A DNA stretch of 64,000 bases from Chlorobiota bacterium (GTDB lineage Bacteria; Bacteroidota; Ignavibacteria; OLB7). Positions 53,272 to 61,095 of this stretch are shown piece after piece. The stretch lies in contig JAQBOZ010000030.1 in the NCBI GenBank assembly GCA_028287785.1, forward strand, positions 1 through 64,000, read 5' to 3'. Positions within the stretch are counted from its first letter, which is position 1; each line of letters starts with the position of its first letter. A model generated the notes under the pieces. The model ran no database searches. It was not told the origin of the DNA and worked only from the letters and a program-made list of their open reading frames with translations. The position numbers were made by a program, and so were the translations under genes.

Positions 53272-54210
53272 ATGCGCGACAGCGTGCAACTACTCTCGAT
53301 CGTCGCCGTGGCGATCATTTCAATCGTGCTCTGTGCCGGCTGTGGCGAGCCGGGGCCGACCATCGGTCTGGGGCTTCATCTCGAAAAGGGGAAGCGCTAC
53401 GGCGTTTCTACCGTCACCGATCAGTCGATCATGGGGGAGATGAAGATGCGGCAGTCGGTGGGCCTCTGGACGAACTATGCCGTGGAGGATGTGGACGCGG
53501 CCGGCAACGCGACGGTCCGCGTTACCTACGATTCCGCCGCCTTCTCCCAGACCACCGACAGCACGGTCAGCTACCACTCCGGCGATACGACATCCGAGAT
53601 CCCACCGGCCGCGGCCGCCTACATCTCGATCGTCGGGCATGGGTTCGGCGTGAAGATCGCTCCCGGCGGGCGGGTGATGGAGGTGATCGGCGGGGACGCG
53701 CTGCGGCAGGCGATCATCGACAGAATGAGCGGGTCGAACAAGTTTCTCTCCGGCGTGATCGATCAGAATCTCCGGACGATGTTCAGCGACAGCGCCTTGA
53801 AGCTGTCGATCGGGCAGATGCTGGCGTTCTATCCGCCGAAGCCGGTCGCCGTCGGCGATTCATGGACGAGCAAGGGGGATATCGGCGGCGGCTTTCCGAT
53901 GACGCTGGAGAACGAGTACACGCTGAAGAGCCGCGGCAACGGGGTGGCGGTCGTCGAGCTGAAGTCGAAGATCGAGCCCACGGCAACCCCGGCCGCAGCC
54001 GATGTTTCGCCGATCAGCTACGATATCACGGGCGCGCAGAAGGGGACGATGGAGATCGACGAGCGAAGCGGCTGGATGATGAAGAGCGAACAGACGGAGG
54101 AGTTCTCCGGGATGATCAGGCAACGGGCCGATTCCGGCTCCGCCACGGGGGGGGAGATGCCGGTATCGGTGCGCGGGACGACGGTGACAAAGTCATGGGA
54201 GATGAACTGA
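53272..54210 (+). CDS. Hypothetical lipoprotein, DUF6263-like
   Basis: This 312-residue protein has a hydrophobic signal and lipobox (IVLCAGCGEP). Its mature part follows the pattern of DUF6263-type lipoproteins, with LEKGKRYGVSTVTDQSIMGE near the start, FYPPKPVAVGDSW and EIDERSGWMMKSEQTEEF near the end. The family assignment is from memory and tentative. The ATG at 53272 gives a proper signal sequence; an in-frame start at 53224 is less likely. A REP-like element begins directly after its stop. Confidence 0.75.
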   Translation: MRDSVQLLSIVAVAIISIVLCAGCGEPGPTIGLGLHLEKGKRYGVSTVTDQSIMGEMKMRQSVGLWTNYAVEDVDAAGNATVRVTYDSAAFSQTTDSTVSYHSGDTTSEIPPAAAAYISIVGHGFGVKIAPGGRVMEVIGGDALRQAIIDRMSGSNKFLSGVIDQNLRTMFSDSALKLSIGQMLAFYPPKPVAVGDSWTSKGDIGGGFPMTLENEYTLKSRGNGVAVVELKSKIEPTATPAAADVSPISYDITGAQKGTMEIDERSGWMMKSEQTEEFSGMIRQRADSGSATGGEMPVSVRGTTVTKSWEMN

Positions 54211-54211
54211 A

Positions 54212-54267
54212 CGCGCGGGGCGATGCCCCGCGCACCAGGAATTGCGCCCCTCCGGGGCTTGGGAGGA
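54212..54267 (+). repeat. REP-like double-hairpin element, copy 3
   Basis: CGCGCGGGGC GAT GCCCCGCGCAC and then GCGCCCCTCCGGGGC-TTGGGAGG follow the stop codon of the preceding lipoprotein gene by one base. It matches copies 1 and 2 in order and spacing. It lies between convergent genes and could serve as a terminator for both. Confidence 0.75.
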
Positions 54268-54275
54268 TTTTTCCG

Positions 54276-54419
54276 TCAACGTAGCGGATGACGCCCCTGG
54301 ATGGTCTGATCGCTGTCGGGGGGCTTTGGGGGCTGCTGCGATATCCGCAGAAGGAGTATCCCTCCGACCAGAAGAATCGCCGTCCAGAGTATCGAAAGCG
54401 TTGCTACCCCCTCCATCAT
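54276..54419 (-). CDS. Small single-pass membrane protein, 47 residues
   Basis: ATGATG at 54419 overlaps the stop of the upstream gene (ATGA) and opens a 47-residue frame. Most of its first half is one hydrophobic helix (VATLSILWTAILLVGGILLL), followed by a short Pro-rich cytoplasmic or periplasmic tail ending in HPLR. The overlap geometry matches the coupling between the two upstream genes, suggesting a third member of the operon. No homologue is recognised and the tail nears a repeat, so it needs experimental support. Confidence 0.5.
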   Translation of the reverse strand: MMEGVATLSILWTAILLVGGILLLRISQQPPKPPDSDQTIQGRHPLR

Positions 54420-55972
54420 TCCCCCTCGCCTGCTTCCTCCATGCGCCGCCGCAGCTCCACCGTATCGCGCGACAGATTGAGCCTCCGCGCCTCCGCGATC
54501 GTCGTCTTTCCGGATAGATTCCCCTCATCAGTATGGGGGGGGCTCGGGGGGGTACGCATCGCCTCGATCCTGCGCCGTATTTCAGCCGCCTGAAGCGGGA
54601 CGGGGTTGCTCTGCCGGGGCTCGCTCGCTATCGGCTCGGGGGCTGGTTCCGCTTCCGGCGCTGTTTCGGCGATCGGTGCTGTTTCAGCCTTCGGGGCGGT
54701 TTCGGCGATCGGCGCTGTTTCCGCCTTTGGTGCCGTTTCAGCGGTTGGCGGGTTTGCCGGCTCGAACGCCGTCGGCGGGCTCGGGACGGTTTCCGGCGCG
54801 GATGGGATTTCTACCTTCGGTGCTGTTTCCGTTGCCGGTTCCAGCGGCGGCGGTTCGGAGGCTGCCCTGGCCGCCTTTCTGGCCTTGTGCGCCGCGTAGA
54901 TATCGGGGGGCGGAGCCGCGCGTAGTACCACCTCGGGCTTCGCGATCGGCGCGGAGGGAGCTGCCGGCTTTGTCTCGGCGGGTTTGCCGGCGGCCGGCTT
55001 CGATTCGGGAAATGTTATCCGCTCGCCCGCCTGCGTCATCTTCGCGTTTTCCTTGCCGCGCCGGGCAAGCCATATGACAAGGAACACCAGGCCCAGGAGC
55101 AGAAGCGTTCCCACGGCGATATAGATCCAGCGAGTGTCGTTCATCATCGTACGGCCATATTCCGGGGGATCAAAGTACACCCTTGTCGAGTCCCTTCCGC
55201 GTTCGCGAACGCCGGGTCCGCTCTCCGGCGCCGGGCCGTTCATCGCCTCCGGTCCCGGCCCGCCGTTTGCCCCCGACGCCGCCCAGTCGGGATTGCGGTT
55301 TGCCATCTCATGGTCGAATCTGCTCCGGCTCTCGGTGGCCCCGGTCGCATCACCGTTATGCTGCTGCACGGCCGCCTTGGCGGCGTAATCATCGGCGTCC
55401 TGGGGCTGCGAGAGATACTGCTCCGCGCGTTTCAGATCGCCGTGGCGGGCATAGTAGACCCCGAGCACCGACGATGCGCGGGAATCGCCGGTGGCGTGCG
55501 CCACCTGGAGAAGATCCAGCCCTTCCTTGTCGATATTCTGCTCGAACGCCAGCAGCCCCTTGTAGTACTGTTCCTGCGCGTAATCCAGGCCGTTCCAGTC
55601 GAACGTATGGATCACCAGCGTCTTCGAATAGGGTCGCCAGAGCGTAACGTATCCGAATCGTGACGGCGATTGTATCGTCAGGCGAATCTCCTTTCCCTGC
55701 GCCTGGGCCATCACCGCGTTCAACCCGCCGGAGCGCAGGCTGATCTCCCCGGTTGTATTGGCGGGAAGGGCAATGCCTGGGATATGAACAACGAGCTGCA
55801 CGCTGTCGCTCTGCGCCAGATCGATGGTGTAGCCGGTGCTGTCGGAAAAGCGGATGAAGAGATCACCCTTCCTCCAGCCCGCGTCCAGCACCTCGGTGGC
55901 GCGCGCGGCGCCGGTTGCCAGAAGAAGGCCGGTGAGGAAGAGGAGCAGGCGAGGGAGGCGTACGCTAGACAT
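54416..55972 (-). CDS. Membrane protein with periplasmic AMIN-like/TPR-like region and cytoplasmic proline-rich tail
   Basis: This 518-residue protein has a signal peptide (LLFLTGLLLATGAARA). An N-terminal strand-rich domain (27-125) resembles AMIN domains, with LFIRFSDSTGYTIDL and KEIRLTIQ. A helical TPR/Sel1-like stretch (130-215) and a linker follow, then one transmembrane helix (282-303) and a long cytoplasmic tail. The tail holds repeats of the type AETAPKAETAPI (about 430-460). The layout recalls FimV/HubP polar hub proteins, without LysM. Its start lies inside the end of the FlhF-like gene (eight-base overlap), so the two are translationally coupled. That it anchors the GTPase is inference. 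Confidence 0.75.
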   Translation of the reverse strand: MSSVRLPRLLLFLTGLLLATGAARATEVLDAGWRKGDLFIRFSDSTGYTIDLAQSDSVQLVVHIPGIALPANTTGEISLRSGGLNAVMAQAQGKEIRLTIQSPSRFGYVTLWRPYSKTLVIHTFDWNGLDYAQEQYYKGLLAFEQNIDKEGLDLLQVAHATGDSRASSVLGVYYARHGDLKRAEQYLSQPQDADDYAAKAAVQQHNGDATGATESRSRFDHEMANRNPDWAASGANGGPGPEAMNGPAPESGPGVRERGRDSTRVYFDPPEYGRTMMNDTRWIYIAVGTLLLLGLVFLVIWLARRGKENAKMTQAGERITFPESKPAAGKPAETKPAAPSAPIAKPEVVLRAAPPPDIYAAHKARKAARAASEPPPLEPATETAPKVEIPSAPETVPSPPTAFEPANPPTAETAPKAETAPIAETAPKAETAPIAETAPEAEPAPEPIASEPRQSNPVPLQAAEIRRRIEAMRTPPSPPHTDEGNLSGKTTIAEARRLNLSRDTVELRRRMEEAGEGE

Positions 55973-56933
55973 GCTGCGTCTCCATATCATGATCGGGAAG
56001 GGGAACGCCATCGACCGCCCATTCTCCGAGAGGAGTATCCGCGGCCGAGAGGAGATCATCGGGGATGGCGGTGCCGGGGGAGATATAGCCGAGGGGAAGC
56101 CCCATCCAGTGGGCGGAGGAGATCATCGCGCCAAGCGACGGGGCCTCATCGAGCTTTGTGAAGGTGACGCAGCTCAGGCGTTCCCCGAGGAAGAGGGCGG
56201 CGGTTTCCTGAAGCGCGCGCTGGCTCATGGTGGCCGAAAGCACCAGGTGCATCTCATCGGGATTGGCGGCGGCGAGAAATCCGCTCAGCTCCTCGCGTGC
56301 CGCGCGATCGGAGCGGCCGGCGGTATCCAGGATCACCAGATCGGCGTTGGAGTCCTCGATCAGCCTTCGCACCTCATCCGCCTCGAACGCGATGCCGAAC
56401 GGCACGCTGAGGATATCGGCGATGGTCTGCACCCCTTCCACCGAGCCTATCTTGTAGGTATCGCTTGAGATGATCTTGACCTTCAGCCCGAACTCCAGCA
56501 CGCTCCGCACGGCCAGCTTGTACATCAGCGTGGTCTTGCCGGCGCCGGATGATCCCACCAGCGCAATCACAAACGGTCGCCCGCCATCGCCTCTCCGCTT
56601 CACATTCGCCAGCCCGTCACCGAAACGGTCAAGCGCGGAATCGATTTCCCCGGCCGCCGCCGCGTGCAGTTCCGCGTCCTCCGCCTGATGGGCGCCAAGG
56701 CGTTGAAACACCGCGCGGGTGATATTGGCGGCGTAGCGCCGTTCGAAATCGTTGGCGACAAGGTGGGAGAAGAGCCGGCGATAGGGCCCCGGAAGGGATG
56801 TCACCTGCTCGGAGCGCATCCAGTCGTGCAGATCCCCTATCAGCTCCTCGATGTGGGCCAGACGCGCCTCCAGCGCCGCCGAGAGGAGGTTGTTCTCGTC
56901 GCGCTCTTCCGTTTCGCTATCGAATCCTTTCAT
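55965..56933 (-). CDS. FlhF-like SRP-family GTPase
   Basis: This 322-residue cytoplasmic GTPase has a charged helical N-terminal region (1-110) and a complete SRP/FlhF-type G domain: GSSGAGKT (127-134), DTYKIGSVEGVQTIADIL (158-175), DTAGRS (203-208) and TKLDEA (259-264). The C-terminal segment LGYISPGTAIPDDL fits FlhF better than Ffh or FtsY. There is no M domain or NG-type N-terminal bundle of Ffh. FlhF normally positions polar flagella. No flagellar, FlhG or chemotaxis gene is in the window, and the following coupled gene encodes a membrane hub-like protein. Its target here is unknown. Confidence 0.85.
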   Translation of the reverse strand: MKGFDSETEERDENNLLSAALEARLAHIEELIGDLHDWMRSEQVTSLPGPYRRLFSHLVANDFERRYAANITRAVFQRLGAHQAEDAELHAAAAGEIDSALDRFGDGLANVKRRGDGGRPFVIALVGSSGAGKTTLMYKLAVRSVLEFGLKVKIISSDTYKIGSVEGVQTIADILSVPFGIAFEADEVRRLIEDSNADLVILDTAGRSDRAAREELSGFLAAANPDEMHLVLSATMSQRALQETAALFLGERLSCVTFTKLDEAPSLGAMISSAHWMGLPLGYISPGTAIPDDLLSAADTPLGEWAVDGVPLPDHDMETQHV

Positions 56934-57215
56934 GCTTTCCGGTCAGATTGGTTGGGCGATGAAGCTACTGCTTTTCATGCGAATTTCGCCCAGATTTTTT
57001 GCGGAATCCCCGTGTGGGGCGGCGGTTATCGAGGCGGGGAAAACCTCCGGGCCGATGCACCACGGTCATGCCCCGGGCGATATACCGATTCGGGTCGGCG
57101 GTCCCTCCGTCGGCGGGTGAGCGGATGAATACCCCCCAGCCGTAACAATGTGAATTCCGGCGTGAAACTTGTTTGTCAGAGTTGTTAAGTTCGCTGCCGT
57201 GCCATCCGGTCATAA

Positions 57216-57264
57216 ACCCTGATTGTTACACCCATCGAGACGTGATGGGTGTAACAATCAGGGT
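57216..57264. promoter_or_regulatory. Perfect 21-bp inverted repeat (7-base spacer)
   Basis: Two exact 21-base arms, starting ACCCTGATTGTTACACCC and ending in its complement, flank GAGACGT. The repeat lies in the 378-base divergent region between the FlhF-like gene (minus, starts 56933) and the small gene at 57312 (plus). It is about 280 bases from one start and 48 from the other, so it cannot be a normal terminator for either gene. It may be an operator for a dimeric regulator or a hairpin in the 5' leader of the small gene. Confidence 0.7.
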
Positions 57265-57311
57265 GATCGCATGTTATAGGCTTTCCTTCCCGCAGTTCAC
57301 GGGAGGGAATC

Positions 57312-57587
57312 GTGGACAGATTCTCCCTCAATTATTCGTTCAGGGGTCCCATGGATAATTTCGAATTGAAGGTCTGTTGTGAGTCGGGTGAAAACATGTC
57401 GTTCGGCTTCGACACATCGGATGATCTCATCGCCTGGATGGCCGGCCCCGACGTTGTCGACGAGGTCGATTACGTGACCATCGAGGCTATTGCGGAGGAT
57501 GGGCGACGGGTGGAGATCAAGATCAAGAGGGCGACCGGTGAAGTAACCGCGCATGTCTTCGATGTCCCAACGTCGCTGGCCGCGTAG
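57312..57587 (+). CDS. Hypothetical small acidic protein, 91 residues
   Basis: This 91-residue, acidic, probably cytoplasmic protein contains MSFGFDTSDDLIAWM, EVDYVTIEAIAEDG and RRVEIKIKRATGEV. It has a GTG start at 57312 with GGGAGGG five bases upstream. An ATG at 57351 (FELKVCCESGE...) is the alternative, with a weaker site. It lies just downstream of the perfect inverted repeat and 188 bases before the ECF sigma gene. No family is recognised. Confidence 0.6.
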   Translation: MDRFSLNYSFRGPMDNFELKVCCESGENMSFGFDTSDDLIAWMAGPDVVDEVDYVTIEAIAEDGRRVEIKIKRATGEVTAHVFDVPTSLAA

Positions 57588-57775
57588 AGGGTTCGGAGCG
57601 ATTTCCAGGTCAGGGACCGGTTTGTAATGACGGCGTCCGCTGCATCAAACGATTGATGTCATCGGGCGCCGTTGTCGTATGGACGCGGTTGCCGGGGGAG
57701 GAGGGAGGGGACCCGTACATTTCGTAGCTTCGAGATCGTGAAACTTTTCAATCACCAGAGTGTTCCTGCCAGCAA

Positions 57776-58333
57776 ATGCGTCAGAGCCCAACCAACCCGC
57801 AGCTAAGCGACGAACAATTGATGGGGCAGTTCAAAGGGGGGGAGGAACGCGCCTTCGTTGAGCTCTACACCAGATACAATCGGCGTGTCTATGCCTACTG
57901 TATCAGGATGTTGAACTCGAAGGAGAGGGCGGAAGATCTCTTCCAGGAAGTCTTCATCCGTGTATCGCGCAAACGCCATCGATTCGAGGCCGGAAGTTTT
58001 TCGGCGTGGCTGTTTGCGATAGCCCGGAACCTCTGCCTGAACGCGCTCCGCGACAACGTATCGCACGTGGATCTGGATGAGGTCCAGGATACGCTCCAGA
58101 CCCCGGCGGACGAAGCGGAGTACGATTCAAGCCTGGAGATACTCCGGCGCGCCATTGAACAGTTGCCTCCCGATCTGCGCGAGCCGCTGGTGCTCAGAGT
58201 CTACAACGGTTTGAGCTACCAGGAGATCGCCGATATGACGCAGACAAAACTGGCGACCGTGAAGGTCCGAATCTTCCGGGCCAAACAGAGATTGCATGAA
58301 ACATTGTCCCCCTATTTCCTTGATAAAGTATGA
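57776..58333 (+). CDS. ECF-type RNA polymerase sigma factor
   Basis: This 185-residue two-domain sigma factor has region 2 at about 27-93 (FVELYTRYNRRVYAYC, DLFQEVFIR) and region 4 at about 122-174 (EQLPPDLREPLVLRVYNGLSYQEIA, with the helix-turn-helix LATVKVRIFRAKQRL). It lacks the extra C-terminal domains of SigJ-like types. It overlaps the next gene by ATGA, so the two are co-translated. The preceding 50 bases contain TGAAACTTTTC and a downstream GTGTTCC, possible ECF-dependent autoregulation, but this is not proven. Confidence 0.95.
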   Translation: MRQSPTNPQLSDEQLMGQFKGGEERAFVELYTRYNRRVYAYCIRMLNSKERAEDLFQEVFIRVSRKRHRFEAGSFSAWLFAIARNLCLNALRDNVSHVDLDEVQDTLQTPADEAEYDSSLEILRRAIEQLPPDLREPLVLRVYNGLSYQEIADMTQTKLATVKVRIFRAKQRLHETLSPYFLDKV

Positions 58334-58947
58334 CTACCGAAGAACTGATTCTTGGGCATTTCGATAAGGCGTTGACGCCTGATGAAGAGTCGCGGCTGCA
58401 GAAGACATTGAGCGGTTCCCCGGAGGCGCGCGCGCTGTACGATCAGCACGCGGCGCTCCAGCAGTTGCTGGCCTCCGATGTCGCGGGGCTGGCTCCCTCG
58501 GCCGGGCTGGACAAGCTGGCGATCGCCGGAGCGCTGGGGGCGGTCCCCGAGGCGATCGGTGGCGGCGCGGCCGGCTGGCTTGGCGGAAAAATGGTGGCCG
58601 GCATTGCCGCGGTTCTCGTCGGCGGCGCGTCGATCGCCATGCTGGTCAACTCCGGCTCGAATCAGAATCAGATTCCCCCTGTGAACGTTCCGGCAAGCCA
58701 GCAGGCTCCGGTCGTGCGTGTCGCCCCGGCCGTGCCGACGCCCGAGTCGCCGAAGACCGAGGCCGCCCCGGAGACCGTGAAGCCCGTCGCCGACGTTGCT
58801 CCCGCCACAAGCAGGGTCGTGAAGCCGGTGCGGAAACAGGCGATTGCCGCGGTCGGTCGTAAGGCCGGTACACGGCTGAGCATTGATTCCAAGGGAACGG
58901 ATATCAAGGACAGCGGAATCAAGGTGCATGGGGCGAACTCGAAATAG
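58330..58947 (+). CDS. Putative anti-sigma factor, membrane-anchored
   Basis: This 205-residue protein is translationally coupled to the sigma gene. The N-terminal segment (ELILGHFDKALTPDEESRLQK, SPEARALYDQHAAL) has the helical form of anti-sigma domains but lacks the zinc-binding His/Cys residues of the ZAS family. A transmembrane helix (VAGIAAVLVGGASIAMLV) lies near 95-115, followed by a Pro/Ala/Val-rich periplasmic tail. It should hold the sigma factor at the membrane until a signal arrives. The role is inferred from position and shape. Confidence 0.75.
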   Translation: MTTEELILGHFDKALTPDEESRLQKTLSGSPEARALYDQHAALQQLLASDVAGLAPSAGLDKLAIAGALGAVPEAIGGGAAGWLGGKMVAGIAAVLVGGASIAMLVNSGSNQNQIPPVNVPASQQAPVVRVAPAVPTPESPKTEAAPETVKPVADVAPATSRVVKPVRKQAIAAVGRKAGTRLSIDSKGTDIKDSGIKVHGANSK

Positions 58948-58994
58948 TCCCTGAAACTCCGCCGCGTATCGAGTGGGTTCAGGTTGTATCTTAT

Positions 58995-61055
58995 GTGGAA
59001 TTCTTTTTCCGGCCTGATACACAAGAACGCTCCTTGCATCGGAACCCCCCATATCGCGCGTTGATCGTAGCACAGGCCATGCTTCTCAGCATGGCCTGTG
59101 CGGCTTTCGGCCAGAACGACAGCGCCTCCGCGAAGTCGGCACCCCTGTGGTATGTCGGCGGGTTCGGCGGGTTTCTTACCACCATCGAGCGGGTCGATCT
59201 GACGGTCCCCGGCTTCGATGAGTGCGGCACGTTCCGGAAGAACGGCGCGGCGATCGGCGCGGGAGGAACCGTGCTCGTTGAATTTCCCATCACCCGCTGG
59301 CTCTCATTTCAGGCACGTCCCGGCTTCGTCTCCACGGCCGGAAGGTTTCGCGAGGCGATCCGTGGCGATCATCCCGTGGCGCTCCTCAACGGGGAGATCG
59401 TCCCGGCGGAGATCGATCAGCAGCTCGATTTCACCACCGTGAGCCTGGGCCTCTCGGCGCTGCTCCGCTGGGCGGTGACGGGTGGGCTGAGAGCGCAGGG
59501 GGGAATAGCGCTGGAGCATCAGATCCGCGCCACGCAGGAACATAAGGAGATAGCGATCTCACCGGCCGATCTCCTCTTCGGCAATAACTCGCGGGAGCTG
59601 GGTCTGACGAGCGGGACGATCTTCAAGGCCCCGCCGCTGCTGCTGGGGCTGGAGGCAGGGCTGGCGTACGATCTCCCCATCTCCGCTCACTCGACGCTCT
59701 CGCCGGAGATCTCGGCGATCTATCCTCTCACAAGCCGCGCAACCAACGGCGACTGGCGTACCATCACCTTCCGGGTGGGGGCGGCGCTCCGGTTCGGCAT
59801 CGGCAGGCCGGAGGTTCCGGTGCGCCACGATACGGTCGATACGGCGCGGGTCCCGCAGGCTTCGCCGCCACCGCTGCTTGCCACGTCGATCACCACCGAT
59901 CCGGCATCCGTTACCGTCAGGATCGATGAGTACGATTCCACCGAGGTGCTTCCCCTTCTCAATCAGGTGTTCTTTGCCGAGGGTTCCGCCGCGCTTCGCG
60001 ATGAATACCGGCAGCTTACGCCGCTGGCCGCCAACACCTTTACCCGCGCGCTCCTCCTGGGCTCCGCGCTCGACGTGTACTACAACTTCATCAACCTGAT
60101 CGGGCTTCGGATGCGGGAGACGCCGGGGGCGACGCTGACGATCAACGGATACCGGAACAGCCGCGAGTCCGATCCGGGGCTGGCCCTGCGGCGCGCGGAG
60201 AGGGTGAAGAGCTATTTCACCGACGTCTGGAACATCCCGTCGCGAAGGATTGTCGTTGCCGGCGGAGGGCTTCCGCCAAACCCCGCCAAGGAGTTGAGTC
60301 GCGAGGGGCTGGAGGAGAACGCGCGCGTGGAGATCCTCTCGTCCGATCCGAACATCCTTGGCCCGCATCGCAGGCGGCATGTGCAGCGCATCGCCACGCC
60401 GCCGGCCATCAGCTTCTTTCCCCATACCGTGGCGGAGGCGGGAGTCGCCCGGTGGAACCTTCAGATCTACAACGAGGACAGGGGGATGTGGCGCACATTC
60501 GGCGGCATCGGGTCGCATCCCGATTCGATCTTCTGGAACTGGCGAAGCGATGCCGGCGATCTTCCCGATCTGCCGATGCGCCTCCGCTACAAGCTGTCGG
60601 TGACCGACAACACCGGCCACGATACCGCAACCGACGCGCGACCGATCGACGTGACCTATCAGGCGGCCCACACGTCGCTGGAACATCGGGAGCGCGATAC
60701 GATCATCGAGAGCTTCTCGATTCTCCTCTTCAACTTCGACAGCCCCAGGGTAAGCCCCAGCGATCAGGAGCTGCTCCGGGCGATTGCCGCCGGCGTCAGG
60801 CATGGTGCCAATGTCCGGTTCGTCGGGTATACCGATTCGCTGGGGGGCGTGGAGCATAATCGCGCGCTTGCCACGCAGAGGGCGCGCGAGGCCGCCCGCA
60901 TCTTTCAGAAGCTGGTGCCGAGGGATGTCTCCATCGTCGTTGACGAGCATGGTGGCGAGCGGGAGCGCTTCCCCTATGCCACGCCCGAGGGACGCTCGCA
61001 CTGCCGCACGGTGATTATCGAAGTCCGTACCCCGGACGATGGCAAAGGATCGTAA
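58995..61055 (+). CDS. Outer-membrane barrel protein with two OmpA-like domains
   Basis: This 686-residue protein has a signal-like helix (ALIVAQAMLLSMACAAFG), a Gly-rich barrel region of about 220 residues and two OmpA-type domains. The first has FFAEGSAAL, LALRRAERVKSYF and ENARVEI. The second has ILLFNFDSPRVS, VRFVGYTDSLGG and HNRALATQRAREAARIF. Tandem OmpA domains suggest firm cell-wall anchoring. The start is uncertain: GTG at 58995 gives a long basic lead-in, and ATG at 59079 gives a very short signal. A perfect hairpin overlaps the second start. The gene follows the sigma/anti-sigma pair and may be its target. Confidence 0.85.
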   Translation: MEFFFRPDTQERSLHRNPPYRALIVAQAMLLSMACAAFGQNDSASAKSAPLWYVGGFGGFLTTIERVDLTVPGFDECGTFRKNGAAIGAGGTVLVEFPITRWLSFQARPGFVSTAGRFREAIRGDHPVALLNGEIVPAEIDQQLDFTTVSLGLSALLRWAVTGGLRAQGGIALEHQIRATQEHKEIAISPADLLFGNNSRELGLTSGTIFKAPPLLLGLEAGLAYDLPISAHSTLSPEISAIYPLTSRATNGDWRTITFRVGAALRFGIGRPEVPVRHDTVDTARVPQASPPPLLATSITTDPASVTVRIDEYDSTEVLPLLNQVFFAEGSAALRDEYRQLTPLAANTFTRALLLGSALDVYYNFINLIGLRMRETPGATLTINGYRNSRESDPGLALRRAERVKSYFTDVWNIPSRRIVVAGGGLPPNPAKELSREGLEENARVEILSSDPNILGPHRRRHVQRIATPPAISFFPHTVAEAGVARWNLQIYNEDRGMWRTFGGIGSHPDSIFWNWRSDAGDLPDLPMRLRYKLSVTDNTGHDTATDARPIDVTYQAAHTSLEHRERDTIIESFSILLFNFDSPRVSPSDQELLRAIAAGVRHGANVRFVGYTDSLGGVEHNRALATQRAREAARIFQKLVPRDVSIVVDEHGGERERFPYATPEGRSHCRTVIIEVRTPDDGKGS
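59070..59101 (+). promoter_or_regulatory. Perfect hairpin over the possible start/signal sequence of the OmpA gene
   Basis: Two exact 14-base arms, GCACAGGCCATGCT and AGCATGGCCTGTGC, enclose TCTC. Each arm holds an ATG. The stem is strong enough to mask the ATG at 59079. If translation starts at the GTG 58995 instead, the hairpin lies in the signal-peptide codons. Confidence 0.6.
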
Positions 61056-61095
61056 CTTCTCCGATGGCATCGGCCCGGCTCTCTCCTCTCCCTTC

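Noticed and set aside
55965-56933. Assignment as Ffh or FtsY
   Set aside because: The protein lacks the Ffh M domain and the FtsY/Ffh N-terminal bundle motifs, and its final segment fits FlhF.
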